Assembly (NCBI GenBank): GCA_938074605.1
Contig: CALJEI010000005.1
Coordinates: 1-64,000, forward strand
Source of the DNA: an uncultured Ignisphaera sp.
Lineage (GTDB): Archaea > Thermoproteota > Thermoprotei_A > Sulfolobales > Ignisphaeraceae
Reading direction: 5' to 3'
DNA: 64,000 nucleotides
The position numbers and the translations under genes are program-made. This document shows positions 1-8,158 of this stretch, in pieces; position 1 is the first letter of the stretch; each line of letters starts with the position of its first letter. The notes beneath the pieces were generated by a model. The model did not search any database. It had not been told where the DNA came from and saw only the letters and a list, made by a program, of their open reading frames with translations.

Positions 1-81
1 TTGGCAAACAATAGCCTCCCTACTTCCAGACAACCTAGGATTTAGGGGAAGAGATCATAGCTCTAAAGACCCTATGAACAT

Positions 82-109
82 GGCTTTAAACTACGGCTAT
101 GGAATTCTC
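82..109 (-). repeat. possible degenerate terminal CRISPR repeat
   Basis: By eye this segment matches the 28-base repeat at about 15 positions, and it starts 58 bases left of the first clear repeat, close to the 59-base period. With leftward transcription it would be the leader-distal end, where repeats often decay. The match is weak and could be chance. Confidence 0.25.
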
Positions 110-138
110 TATGGCGTATGCGAAAGAGCAATTCTTTT

Positions 139-226
139 CGCCTTTCTACTCCCTTTTGGGAGTTTCTTTTTAGCCATATTCGTAAGCCTTCTTCTAACGC
201 CTTTCTACTCCCTTTTGGGAGTTTCT
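139..226 (-). CRISPR. minimal CRISPR array, two repeats and one spacer
   Basis: Two identical 29-base copies lie at 139-167 and 198-226, separated by a 30-base unique spacer (168-197). The core contains the inverted repeat CTCCCTTTTGGGAG. Read on the minus strand the repeat begins GAAACTCCC and ends AGTAGAAAG, like the GAAAG-ending repeats of many crenarchaea, so a 25-base repeat with a 34-base spacer is likely. This orientation means transcription runs leftward, the same direction as the cas operon beside it. A possible third, badly degenerate copy sits at the right period on the left side (82-109). The array is exceptionally short and may be a relic or a newly seeded array. Confidence 0.75.
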
Positions 227-492
227 GGATCAGCTGTATTTAAAATAAGTGTAGTTGATGAAAAGCCTTCACTATAAACTGCATTGAGGATATCTCTAGC
301 TATATTCTCAAAGCCTTTTAGAGGGTCTAGACAAAGATATTTACTACAGATATCTCTACCTACCTCAGATCCTATTACAGCTATCTTTGCCTTTTTGTCG
401 ATACCAACAATTTTTAGAACCTTATCTATATCTCCATCAATAGGGTTGGTAGCTACTAGAAGTTTTGCCAATATTTTACACCCTAGGTTCAA
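205..492 (-). CDS. hypothetical 95-aa protein downstream of cas6
   Basis: I do not recognise this protein. It starts inside the 3' end of cas6 (17-base overlap) and is co-directional with the cas operon, so it is plausibly translated from the same mRNA. The composition looks protein-like, with a hydrophobic strand IAVIGSEVGRDI around residues 37-48 followed by a helical Cys- and Leu-containing stretch. The last residues (about TPKRE) and the TAG stop are encoded by the CRISPR repeat at 198-226. The ORF therefore occupies the place where an array leader would be expected. It may be a real small gene, a gene truncated by the array, or an open frame over a leader. Confidence 0.4.
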   Translation of the reverse strand: MNLGCKILAKLLVATNPIDGDIDKVLKIVGIDKKAKIAVIGSEVGRDICSKYLCLDPLKGFENIARDILNAVYSEGFSSTTLILNTADPETPKRE

Positions 493-1276
493 TAACTCTA
501 TACTCTATGTATCCAAAGCCTATACCCCTAGATCTACCAGCACCAATTACTCTTCCAACCTCAAGAAGCTCAACAAAATCTCTTAGATTAATAAGTCCTT
601 GAACTCCAAAAATAGCTTTACCCATAAATGCTTTTACCTTTCTATTTCTACCTATAGAAACATCAACAACTTTAGTACCAAAACTAATAACATCTATGTT
701 TTTTGAAAGCGTTCTAGCTCTCTTTTTAGCTATACGAGGGTCTACACCAAGAAAATCTACACAGGATTTAGCTAATGTATATACAAGTCTTTGAGGCGAT
801 GGATAGAGGATTCTCCATCCTCTAAACATTAGCATAGTGGGGCCAAAAAATACTTCAACCAAACCCCTCCCCCTAGAATCAATATAGTTAACAAGTTTAG
901 CTTCACCACAAAGACTACAGCTGTTAATAAAATCCATAGAGGAATCAAAAACCTGAAACTCAACACCATCAACTTTAAAAACATAGAGACTAGAACTAGT
1001 TAACATGTTAAGAATTTTGGAAATAGATGAGATATCTCTACAAAAGAAAGTAAATCTAAAAAATACCTTAGAGCCAGCCTCCAAAACAGTAGAAAAACCA
1101 TTAACACCACTCAAAACAATTTTTCCACCCTGTATCAAAGGAGATAGGGAAAAGCCGCATTCAATAACCTCTTTAGGAAAATAGGACTTAGCTATTTTAG
1201 CTAAAAAAGAGCCACTCCAACCAATAAGAGGAATAGATTTAACAACAGTTGCTTCAACACTAAATACAGTCACCAT
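476..1276 (-). CDS. cas6: Cas6 pre-crRNA endoribonuclease
   Basis: This 266-aa protein carries the C-terminal glycine-rich loop of the Cas6 RAMP family (GAGRSRGIGFG, about residues 245-255) and a RAMP-like N-terminal domain. In the family, Cas6 cuts the CRISPR transcript inside each repeat to make crRNAs with an 8-nt 5' handle. It is the last recognisable cas gene of the operon, overlapping the HD nuclease gene upstream by 7 bases and lying next to the array whose transcript it would process. The catalytic residue varies in this family and cannot be assigned from sequence alone. Length is normal for crenarchaeal Cas6. Confidence 0.85.
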   Translation of the reverse strand: MVTVFSVEATVVKSIPLIGWSGSFLAKIAKSYFPKEVIECGFSLSPLIQGGKIVLSGVNGFSTVLEAGSKVFFRFTFFCRDISSISKILNMLTSSSLYVFKVDGVEFQVFDSSMDFINSCSLCGEAKLVNYIDSRGRGLVEVFFGPTMLMFRGWRILYPSPQRLVYTLAKSCVDFLGVDPRIAKKRARTLSKNIDVISFGTKVVDVSIGRNRKVKAFMGKAIFGVQGLINLRDFVELLEVGRVIGAGRSRGIGFGYIEYRVIEPRV

Positions 1277-2082
1277 TTTCCTTTACCCAATTTTCTTCTC
1301 GCCTCATAGGCTATAGAGCCATCGCATAAATTAACTAAACCCAAAATTGCCTCAATAATAAATTTAGCTAAAGATATTGTTGGTAAAGGTGTTGTTAGCT
1401 TTTTTACATCCTCCTCCACTACCTCTTTTCCAAAGTTTTCAATAAACAATTTACTAGCTCTATACAAATCACTATCTCTATACCCATTTATATTCAATAG
1501 AATTCCATATAACTCTTCAATAAATGGCGTCAACTGTTTATCAATTTTAGATAGATACATTAAATCATCTAAACATTCCCTCCACATCATAGGATTATCG
1601 ATAAACTTCTCAACATTTCTATATTCACTTATATAATAGCTTTTAAATCCTCCAACTTGATGGTAGTGATGGAAAATTATTGGGAGTAGAACTAGCATAG
1701 CTATAATCTTATCTTTTTCAAGCTTATCAAATCTATCCTCCAAGAATTTTCCTAAATCTTCAAATGTTATTCTAATGCCCATTGAATTATATGTTAAATG
1801 TATTAAAAAAACTGATAGTAGATGATGTCCTCTAAAGTCTTTACATCCACTAGAGCATCGCTCTTGGTATATATATGCAGCTTTACCTATATCGTGTAGA
1901 AGTAAAGCTAAAGTTAATACATTTCTTACACTATTTTCATCTAGATTTAACATCTTCGATATCTTTTTAGCTAATGCACTAAACTCCCACCTATTTCTAC
2001 AAAATTCAGCTACTTTTTCTAGATGCTCTAATAGAGGTTCTTCACTAGCACTATCTCTATATGCATAACACATTTCATTCAC
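1270..2082 (-). CDS. cas3'': Cas3'' HD-domain nuclease
   Basis: This 270-aa protein has the HD phosphohydrolase signature LLLHDIGKAAYIYQ (H63, D64, K67), an upstream His at residue 20, and further metal-ligand candidates at GHH (86-87) and in the FHHYHQ segment. In type I-A systems Cas3'' is the stand-alone HD nuclease that degrades target DNA opened by Cascade, with its helicase half encoded separately. It overlaps the cas3' gene upstream by 8 bases and cas6 downstream by 7, which indicates translational coupling. The split HD/helicase arrangement is characteristic of I-A. Confidence 0.88.
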   Translation of the reverse strand: MNEMCYAYRDSASEEPLLEHLEKVAEFCRNRWEFSALAKKISKMLNLDENSVRNVLTLALLLHDIGKAAYIYQERCSSGCKDFRGHHLLSVFLIHLTYNSMGIRITFEDLGKFLEDRFDKLEKDKIIAMLVLLPIIFHHYHQVGGFKSYYISEYRNVEKFIDNPMMWRECLDDLMYLSKIDKQLTPFIEELYGILLNINGYRDSDLYRASKLFIENFGKEVVEEDVKKLTTPLPTISLAKFIIEAILGLVNLCDGSIAYEARRKLGKGKW

Positions 2083-3808
2083 CTAAACCTATACCCCTTC
2101 TATAACAATTTTCTTTCACTACAAATCCAGAGAATACCATCCTTCCCATACTTCTTGCCGCAAATTCTAGACACCTTCTGTATAAATCTGCATACTCCTG
2201 TCCATTAACATGCATTATTCCCTCCTTAATTCTCTCTACAACAATATCACCATATTGATCTACAACACATACATATCCCTCAAGACATTTTAGAAGATTT
2301 TCCGCTAACTCTAGCGTATATGGAAGCGTGCCTAGGATAATGCGATAAACATCTCTTTCAGCCTCCAATCTATGGTATCCATTGACATAGAATTGAGCTA
2401 GAGGCTTTCTAAGGACACTATAGTTAAAGTCCCTTAAAACCTTATTTATATAACTTGATGGTACGGTTATGGGATATGTTAATGCTTTAAAAATAGCTTC
2501 TATGTCTTGAGGAATACCTATTTCTGTTTGTATTAACTCCAATACCTCAGTATATCCCCTAGCCTCACCCCAGTTCATAGTATAGTTATACGGAATTCTC
2601 CAATCGATATAAACACCCCTACGTACGTACTCTATAAGCTCCTCTATGCTATCCCTAGTTTTAATTAGATAGACAGAGGCATTACAATCTCTTCTACTCC
2701 TACACACCCTTCCAAAAACCTGGATCATCGATGGTATGTTTGTTGCATCTCTAAACCCAACATCGAAATCCCAATCAACACCAGCTTCAATAATAGGTGT
2801 TGCAACAACTACTTTAGCTGTTTCTATATTTTCTAGAGCCTTTTCCCTATCCTCTAAACAGAGTTTGCCATGGATGAGAATCTTTTCGCCTTGACTTAAA
2901 TCTAATGCACTATATGTATCTATAGCAGATTTAATAGTGTCTCTAACAATAAGAACACGTTCACCACTTTTAACATGCTCCATAGCTTGTGCGACAAGAT
3001 TTTCTTCATCTAAAATTTTTGTAGTCCACTTTATGCTTTTTGCAAAATCTTCAAACTCTCTATCCCTTACATATATAGTTGAACCAAATTTTTCATCTCT
3101 ATTAGATAGCGTGAAAAATGTTATTTTATCACTACTCCAACTCTTTATTACATCTCTAAATCTACTCCAAAGAGTTGCTGACGCCATTACTAGAGGCGTT
3201 GAAGTTTTTATGCTAAACTCAATTAATATTTTAAGTAGTGTTAAAATACGTTCAGAGTATTCATCCTCAAATCTCTTAAGCATATGGACTTCGTCTAGAA
3301 ATATAGAGGAGGTAAATATCCTCGTCCTTGGGATTGCGTAGTGTTTTACCTCTTTAGAAATTTCCGTTACAGGCATCCTAAGAAAGTTATATGCAAAAGA
3401 ATCTAGCGTTGAAATAACTATTTTTGCATCGTATGTAGGTTCTTTTCGACCCACACCTCTAATCATATAGTCAAAGCCCATTTGGTAAGCGATATCAGCT
3501 TCAGTTACATCCATAGCTTTTAGAGCATTGTGGAAAGCTTTAGGAGGCGGTCTACGGCATCTATCTATGGAGTTTTTAAAAACAGCTAGATACTTACATA
3601 AATACAAATCTTCTACAATAGCTCTTAAAGGTAGTATGTGGATAAAATTAAATGAAAAATTATTTTTATAGTTTAAGGCAGCTATAAGTGGTGCTCCAAC
3701 AGATTTCCCGTAGCCTGTAGGAGCCTCTATAACAATAACTCTATCTACTTTATCTAGCTTCCCAACATAGTTTATTACAACATCTATGAGCGTTCTAGTT
3801 ATAGACAT
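2075..3808 (-). CDS. cas3': Cas3' superfamily 2 helicase
   Basis: This 577-aa SF2 helicase has Walker A APTGYGKSV (residues 29-37), motif II as DEVH (172-175), an SAT-like motif III (MASATLW) and motif VI-region residues in ATPIIEAGVDWDFD followed by QVFGRVCRSRRD. It lacks an HD domain, which is supplied by the next gene. Its role is ATP-driven unwinding of target DNA with the type I-A effector. The gap to csa4 upstream is 32 bases. Nothing looks broken. Confidence 0.9.
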   Translation of the reverse strand: MSITRTLIDVVINYVGKLDKVDRVIVIEAPTGYGKSVGAPLIAALNYKNNFSFNFIHILPLRAIVEDLYLCKYLAVFKNSIDRCRRPPPKAFHNALKAMDVTEADIAYQMGFDYMIRGVGRKEPTYDAKIVISTLDSFAYNFLRMPVTEISKEVKHYAIPRTRIFTSSIFLDEVHMLKRFEDEYSERILTLLKILIEFSIKTSTPLVMASATLWSRFRDVIKSWSSDKITFFTLSNRDEKFGSTIYVRDREFEDFAKSIKWTTKILDEENLVAQAMEHVKSGERVLIVRDTIKSAIDTYSALDLSQGEKILIHGKLCLEDREKALENIETAKVVVATPIIEAGVDWDFDVGFRDATNIPSMIQVFGRVCRSRRDCNASVYLIKTRDSIEELIEYVRRGVYIDWRIPYNYTMNWGEARGYTEVLELIQTEIGIPQDIEAIFKALTYPITVPSSYINKVLRDFNYSVLRKPLAQFYVNGYHRLEAERDVYRIILGTLPYTLELAENLLKCLEGYVCVVDQYGDIVVERIKEGIMHVNGQEYADLYRRCLEFAARSMGRMVFSGFVVKENCYRRGIGLGE

Positions 3809-3840
3809 CCCTCAATTTCCCGCATATAATAACTATATAG

Positions 3841-4914
3841 CTATACTACCAATTTTGAAAGCCTTGAAAATCTCGATACAATTTCACTCCATTCAAGTAT
3901 TTTTTCAGCTTCCTTCTTATACCATATAATACCCTCTTTATTTAGCTCATCGGATCTGAGGTATCTAAGTATATCGTATATGTAGTTGGCTTTTCTAAAG
4001 CTTTGAAACTTAAGTAAATTTATGGCAGTTACCTCAATAAATCTTCTTAGAGAGTTAAACTGTTTTGGCGGATATCTACTTAGAATTGCATATAATGCAC
4101 CTGCAATACCTCCTCTTACAATAATTTTTACCAGCTGAATAAGATCTATAGAGTCAAAGCCTTTTACAATAATTTTATTACCTGTTCGTGTAATTCTAAG
4201 ATAGTTTGCAATTGCATGGCCATCTCTCTTCACAATATCTCTAAGCATTTCTCTAACTGTAATAGCTATTACTGTAGCCATTCCAAGTAGAACAACGTTT
4301 ACGCTTCCCTCATTACGCTGTACCATCCCTACAATTCTTTTAGCCCTAGAATTTATTTTTCGAATCCTGTCTAATGCTAGAAGATATGGAATAACCTCCA
4401 CATACGTATAGCCATATTCGCCCCCTATAGCATATGATTGAGAGAGATAAGCTCCAATAACTGACATAGCCAATACACTTTCATCTATAATGAAAATTTC
4501 ACGCTTTTTTCTACCTGCACCCATAAACGATCTAGTATACTCTGCAAATTCTAGTGAAATTGATGTGGGGAGAGATAAAGCTCCACGTGATATACCCATG
4601 GATAAATCATTTAGTGTTTTAAATGCATAGCAAAGACCTATTTTATCCCTTGGATCAGTTCCTGTTATTGGTATTGGTCTAAGTTCACATGGATCTATAT
4701 TTCTCTTACGTAAAATCTCAATCTCATTATTTATGCAATTGCCTACTTCAGCCACAATACCCTGTATATTATTTGCATTTAGTTCATCAAGATTTCTACC
4801 TGTACATAATTTAATTGCTATTTCAGAAAACCATGTAAATATGTAGTTTCTATAGTTAACAAGATTCAGTAGAGTTATTTCAGGTTTCTGTTGAGTTTTT
4901 GTACGTTTTGACAT
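3841..4914 (-). CDS. csa4: Cas8a2/Csa4, type I-A Cascade large subunit
   Basis: This 357-aa protein lies between cas5 and cas3' at the position occupied by csa4 (cas8a2) in crenarchaeal I-A operons. Length and the helical, basic character agree with the family. It has a very basic N terminus (MSKRTKTQQK) and a segment GRKKREIF near residues 134-141. Family members act in PAM recognition and in recruiting Cas3. The assignment rests on operon position and overall resemblance rather than a single catalytic motif, because this subunit has none. Confidence 0.75.
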   Translation of the reverse strand: MSKRTKTQQKPEITLLNLVNYRNYIFTWFSEIAIKLCTGRNLDELNANNIQGIVAEVGNCINNEIEILRKRNIDPCELRPIPITGTDPRDKIGLCYAFKTLNDLSMGISRGALSLPTSISLEFAEYTRSFMGAGRKKREIFIIDESVLAMSVIGAYLSQSYAIGGEYGYTYVEVIPYLLALDRIRKINSRAKRIVGMVQRNEGSVNVVLLGMATVIAITVREMLRDIVKRDGHAIANYLRITRTGNKIIVKGFDSIDLIQLVKIIVRGGIAGALYAILSRYPPKQFNSLRRFIEVTAINLLKFQSFRKANYIYDILRYLRSDELNKEGIIWYKKEAEKILEWSEIVSRFSRLSKLVV

Positions 4915-4929
4915 ATTTTTACACCAGTT

Positions 4930-5715
4930 TTAGTTTTCTATAACTGTACGTGGAATTGGGATTTCTAAACGTTTTCCATCATTTGTATTAATCTCTAGTA
5001 TAGCGCCATTTTCGTTTATATGGACTGTAGCTTTTCTATCGATGTATGGACTTGGTATTATGTAGGCTTCCTCTACTACAGCCGTTCTCTTAATAAAATT
5101 ATCTAGGTGTAGGGTAGGTATGGCGCTTTTTATCCATGCATCTTTTGGAGAATAGTCTCTAGCTATATTGCTTGGGAAATAGAAGCTGGTTTCACAAAAT
5201 TCTCTTTTCCTTAAACTCTCCTTTACTGGCGCAACAATAACTCTCTCAACAGCTACTAGGGATTCTTTTCTACCAAGTCTTGTAATTCCATAGCAATATT
5301 TTGTAAGATCTTTGGTGCTCGTAACAAATAGGATGTATAGCTTATCTACAAGTACAACTGAGCGCACACCTACTGTATACGCCATTTCAGCTATTTTCCA
5401 GTGTTGTTTTCTTAGATATATATGCTGATATATTTTTTCTATTGTTTTTGAAACTGTATATGGCTTTACAATACCTGCAGCAGCATATAAAACTTTCTTC
5501 TTTTGCACTAATTCTACCGCGGGGGAATACCCATTTACATCGAGTTCTCTTAAATCATTTAACGCTCTTTTATATGCATATGCAAGTGCTCCAACTAACG
5601 TTGTTGGTGGTGGGAGGAGGTATGTATTTGCAGATACTGATGTATATGGGGTGTAGACAGCTATAGAGCCAAAGGTTGATACCTCTGCTAATATGGCATA
5701 CAGCTCTTTAGACAC
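4930..5715 (-). CDS. cas5: Cas5, type I-A Cascade subunit
   Basis: This 261-aa RAMP protein has the typical Cas5 N terminus, in which a ferredoxin-fold strand (STFGSIAVYTPY) is followed by the LPPPTTLVGALAYAY segment. Cas5 binds the crRNA 5' handle and caps the Cas7 backbone. It lies 9 bases after cas7 and 15 bases before csa4. In type I-A Cas5 is non-catalytic because Cas6 is separate. Confidence 0.88.
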   Translation of the reverse strand: MSKELYAILAEVSTFGSIAVYTPYTSVSANTYLLPPPTTLVGALAYAYKRALNDLRELDVNGYSPAVELVQKKKVLYAAAGIVKPYTVSKTIEKIYQHIYLRKQHWKIAEMAYTVGVRSVVLVDKLYILFVTSTKDLTKYCYGITRLGRKESLVAVERVIVAPVKESLRKREFCETSFYFPSNIARDYSPKDAWIKSAIPTLHLDNFIKRTAVVEEAYIIPSPYIDRKATVHINENGAILEINTNDGKRLEIPIPRTVIEN

Positions 5716-5724
5716 ATTTAATCC

Positions 5725-6693
5725 CTAAATTTTTCTCTCAACAATGTCTATAGTCTTTGATATTAGTTGTGATACAGTCTCAACTCTAACAATATTTATG
5801 CCTTCAGCTTTTACATCTTTTGCTATTCCTTCTCTATCCATATACAAAACATGGATTTCCTCATTTACCTCTTTAAAGAGTTGTAGGTAGTTTAAAGCTC
5901 TAGCCAACGTTTTTGATATATAGTTTTCATCTCTACCTATCCTAGCTGGTGATACCATGAATTGAACTGGATGTGATATTGCTGCTATAGCTCCTACAAC
6001 ATCGTATATTGGGAGGTAGCGAGCTTTTTTAGCTCCAAAGCTTAATCCCTCAATAAGATTTGCTATAGCTTGTATAGCTGTTTTAACTCTTTCAACTCTA
6101 TTACCATCAACACTCTTAGGCTTACCTTCTGCTGTAGGTATAACACCTATTTTGTCTACGTCTATCGCAACTCCAAGAACATATATTGCCGTACCTGCCT
6201 CTACCTGAAACGGCTGTGGCTTCTGTCCCGGCATAGGCGTTCTTGCATGGAATTGTGGCTCTATTGCTACATCTGAACTATCTACATCTGGAATCATATA
6301 GCTAAATTGTACTGGCGATGTTCTTCTAATATTTGCTTCCGGTACCATGAATCCAGTCACATCCTCAACTATACAGTTTTTAACAAGATTCTCTAACTCT
6401 GCTTTCTCCTCTGTTCCATGTTTTAGAAAGCCACCTCTAACTTCATAGTTTATGCATTGATCACATATAGGTAAATTCTTTTTTGTTGCTAGCTCCACCA
6501 AACTCTTCATATATCCATATGCTACTGCCTGTCCTGATACGGCTGGCGCTATAATTAGCCTATATCCTCCCTCACCCCTTGGCTTAAGTAGCGATACAGT
6601 TCTATGCCTGCTATAAGCGCCCATCGCCTCAACCATATTTAGAGCTTCTACCTCTACTCTTAATCTAAAGCTCATAGAAACGAACACATCCAT
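5725..6693 (-). CDS. cas7: Cas7 (Csa2), Cascade backbone subunit
   Basis: This 322-aa RAMP protein of the Csa2/DevR type has the recognisable opening VSMSFRLRVEVEALNMVEAM followed by the APAVSGQAVAYGYMKSL segment. Several copies polymerise along the crRNA spacer in the I-A effector. A small cysteine cluster (CDQC near residue 79) may bind a metal, as in some crenarchaeal homologues. It begins directly after the csa5 stop with no gap, so the two subunits are probably translationally coupled. Confidence 0.9.
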   Translation of the reverse strand: MDVFVSMSFRLRVEVEALNMVEAMGAYSRHRTVSLLKPRGEGGYRLIIAPAVSGQAVAYGYMKSLVELATKKNLPICDQCINYEVRGGFLKHGTEEKAELENLVKNCIVEDVTGFMVPEANIRRTSPVQFSYMIPDVDSSDVAIEPQFHARTPMPGQKPQPFQVEAGTAIYVLGVAIDVDKIGVIPTAEGKPKSVDGNRVERVKTAIQAIANLIEGLSFGAKKARYLPIYDVVGAIAAISHPVQFMVSPARIGRDENYISKTLARALNYLQLFKEVNEEIHVLYMDREGIAKDVKAEGINIVRVETVSQLISKTIDIVERKI

Positions 6694-6990
6694 TCACCCC
6701 TGCTGTTTTGGTGGTGGTGCTGCTGCTAAAGCTATTGCAGCTATTTTTTGTGCAATTGCAAGATTTCTCTCCACCTCACTTAGAAATGTGTCCACCTCAC
6801 TTGCAGATGGAACATGCCAGCCCTCAGTAACACTAATTCTTAGCGCTTCATATAATGCAATTCTAATCATTTCAGGAGATAAAGCTCGGGCTAATCTATC
6901 TATTGGACCATACCTTTTATTTTCAGCTAATTTCATAAATATTTCAACAATACCTGGAAATCTTTGCATTACAGACATATTTGTACCCAC
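6694..6990 (-). CDS. csa5: Csa5, type I-A small subunit
   Basis: This 98-aa helical protein is the first gene of the leftward cas operon and matches Csa5 in size, position and Ala-rich C-terminal helix (IALAAAPPPKQQG). Csa5 is the small subunit of archaeal I-A Cascade and takes part in R-loop formation. ATG codons exist at residues 1 and 5. The first is placed about 25 bases after a TATA-like sequence (7010-7018 on the minus strand), consistent with a leaderless or near-leaderless mRNA. Confidence 0.8.
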   Translation of the reverse strand: MGTNMSVMQRFPGIVEIFMKLAENKRYGPIDRLARALSPEMIRIALYEALRISVTEGWHVPSASEVDTFLSEVERNLAIAQKIAAIALAAAPPPKQQG

Positions 6991-7026
6991 GTAATTCTAT
7001 CTGTAACCAATATATAAAGCTATCCA

Positions 7027-7047
7027 CTACTGTATCCAATAGAGTAG
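7027..7047. promoter_or_regulatory. dyad-symmetric operator candidate between csa5 and csa3
   Basis: A 21-base site has arms CTACT...AGTAG with inner TAT...ATA. Eight of ten base pairs are symmetric around the centre at 7037. It lies in the 127-base divergent region, just upstream of the TATA-like element for csa5 (7010-7018, minus strand) and about 25 bases before the csa3 TATA-like element (about 7073-7081, plus strand). Csa3 proteins bind palindromes in cas promoters in Sulfolobus, so this is a reasonable Csa3 site. Binding itself is inference. Confidence 0.45.
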
Positions 7048-7117
7048 CCATAGTGTTTTTGTTGTACAAAATAATTTTTAAGTTTACAGGGTATAGAGCA
7101 TCTATTAGTGTATCCAG

Positions 7118-7765
7118 GTGCTGGAATTGAGGCTAATATCTCTACTAGGATTTGATATCTCTCACATTTTACTAATATTGAGTAAGAGTAGTATAAAGTT
7201 AAATAAAATTATAGTACTTGTTGGAAATATTAGGGGGGAGATAGATTCAAGAGTTGAAACTGCATACATGATGTTGAAACAATTCGCCAATATGGTTAAT
7301 ATAGATGTTGAAAGAATTGATATAGATGTTATAGATACTGTAGCTGCTATAAAGAAAATTACGGAGATTCTAGAAAATAATGTACCAGCTATATTGGATT
7401 TAGGTGGAGGATTAAGGCTACTAGTAATAGAAACATTCTTAGCATACACACTTCTAACTCGATCTAAATCACAGTATATAACGGTGTATACAGTGCTTGA
7501 GGGAAGAAATGAAATAATTGAAGTAGATTTAAATAAAATAAAGAAGGGGGTTGAACAAGCAAAGATGTTAAATGAAAGAGAAAAAAGAGTGTTAGAATAT
7601 ATAGTAAAAAAAGAAGGTGCAATAGTAACACCAAAAGAAATTTTGGATGAGCTAAAAGCTATAGGCTATAACATATCAAAACAACAGCTATCAAAAATAT
7701 TATCAAAATTAGTAAGAATTGGATTGATAGAAAAGATAGATATAGGAAAATATAGAAGCTCCTAA
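7118..7765 (+). CDS. csa3: Csa3, CARF-winged-helix regulator of cas genes
   Basis: This 215-aa protein has an N-terminal CARF/Rossmann-like domain (strand IIVLVGNIRG at 31-40, glycine loop LDLGGGLRLL at 93-102) and a C-terminal winged helix (about 150-215, with the recognition region SKQQLSKILSKLVRIGLIE). Csa3 proteins sense cyclic oligonucleotides and control cas and CRISPR transcription. It is divergent from the cas operon. The start is GTG (7118), preceded closely by an AGGTG sequence and a TATA-like box near 7077. The ring-facing glycine loop appears intact. Confidence 0.85.
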   Translation: MLELRLISLLGFDISHILLILSKSSIKLNKIIVLVGNIRGEIDSRVETAYMMLKQFANMVNIDVERIDIDVIDTVAAIKKITEILENNVPAILDLGGGLRLLVIETFLAYTLLTRSKSQYITVYTVLEGRNEIIEVDLNKIKKGVEQAKMLNEREKRVLEYIVKKEGAIVTPKEILDELKAIGYNISKQQLSKILSKLVRIGLIEKIDIGKYRSS

Positions 7766-7811
7766 AAGAGAATAGAAAGTATAATATTTTACCAGGCTCA
7801 TAGCAAGCCAT

Positions 7812-8085
7812 CTACACAACTCTAAACACTTTAAAAATAATTCGTTCTCCATGTAGGGCTATTCCAACAATTGCCAAAACTAATATAAGCCGTGAAAAAC
7901 TCAGTGGCAGAATATAGCCACTCCTTGAAGCACAAAGTATACCAGAAAACAACATTAATCCATAACCCCAGATGAGAAAAACTAGATATCCAGAAGTCAA
8001 CTATTTCCACGCCTTTAAACTTAAAATAAAGCCACATTAATACCCCAAGCGTAAATATTAAAACTCCTAAAACATTATTGCACAA
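7812..8085 (-). pseudogene. small membrane protein gene with apparent frameshift
   Basis: Two overlapping minus-strand frames look like halves of one protein of about 90 aa. The first (from 8085) supplies the start and one hydrophobic helix (VLGVLIFTLGVLMWLYFKF). The second (from about 8000 to the stop at 7812) continues with two more helices (LVFLIWGYGLMLFSGI and LILVLAIVGIALHGE). A single-base indel near 8000 would join them. I do not recognise the family. It lies in a decayed stretch between csa3 and the CARF-PIN gene, so true decay is more likely than sequencing error. Confidence 0.4.
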
Positions 8086-8158
8086 ATGAAAGGTAAGGGG
8101 AGAAAGTATATAAAAACATTAGTTATATTATTATAGGATATAATTAAAGCGATTATGA

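Noticed and set aside
74-277. Open frame on the plus strand across the CRISPR repeats
   Set aside because: It reads through both repeats, encoding a repeated peptide, and the array orientation is the opposite.
284-586. Open frame on the plus strand opposite the 95-aa ORF and cas6
   Set aside because: It is antisense to the cas operon, has low-complexity Ser/Ile-rich content, and no family resemblance.
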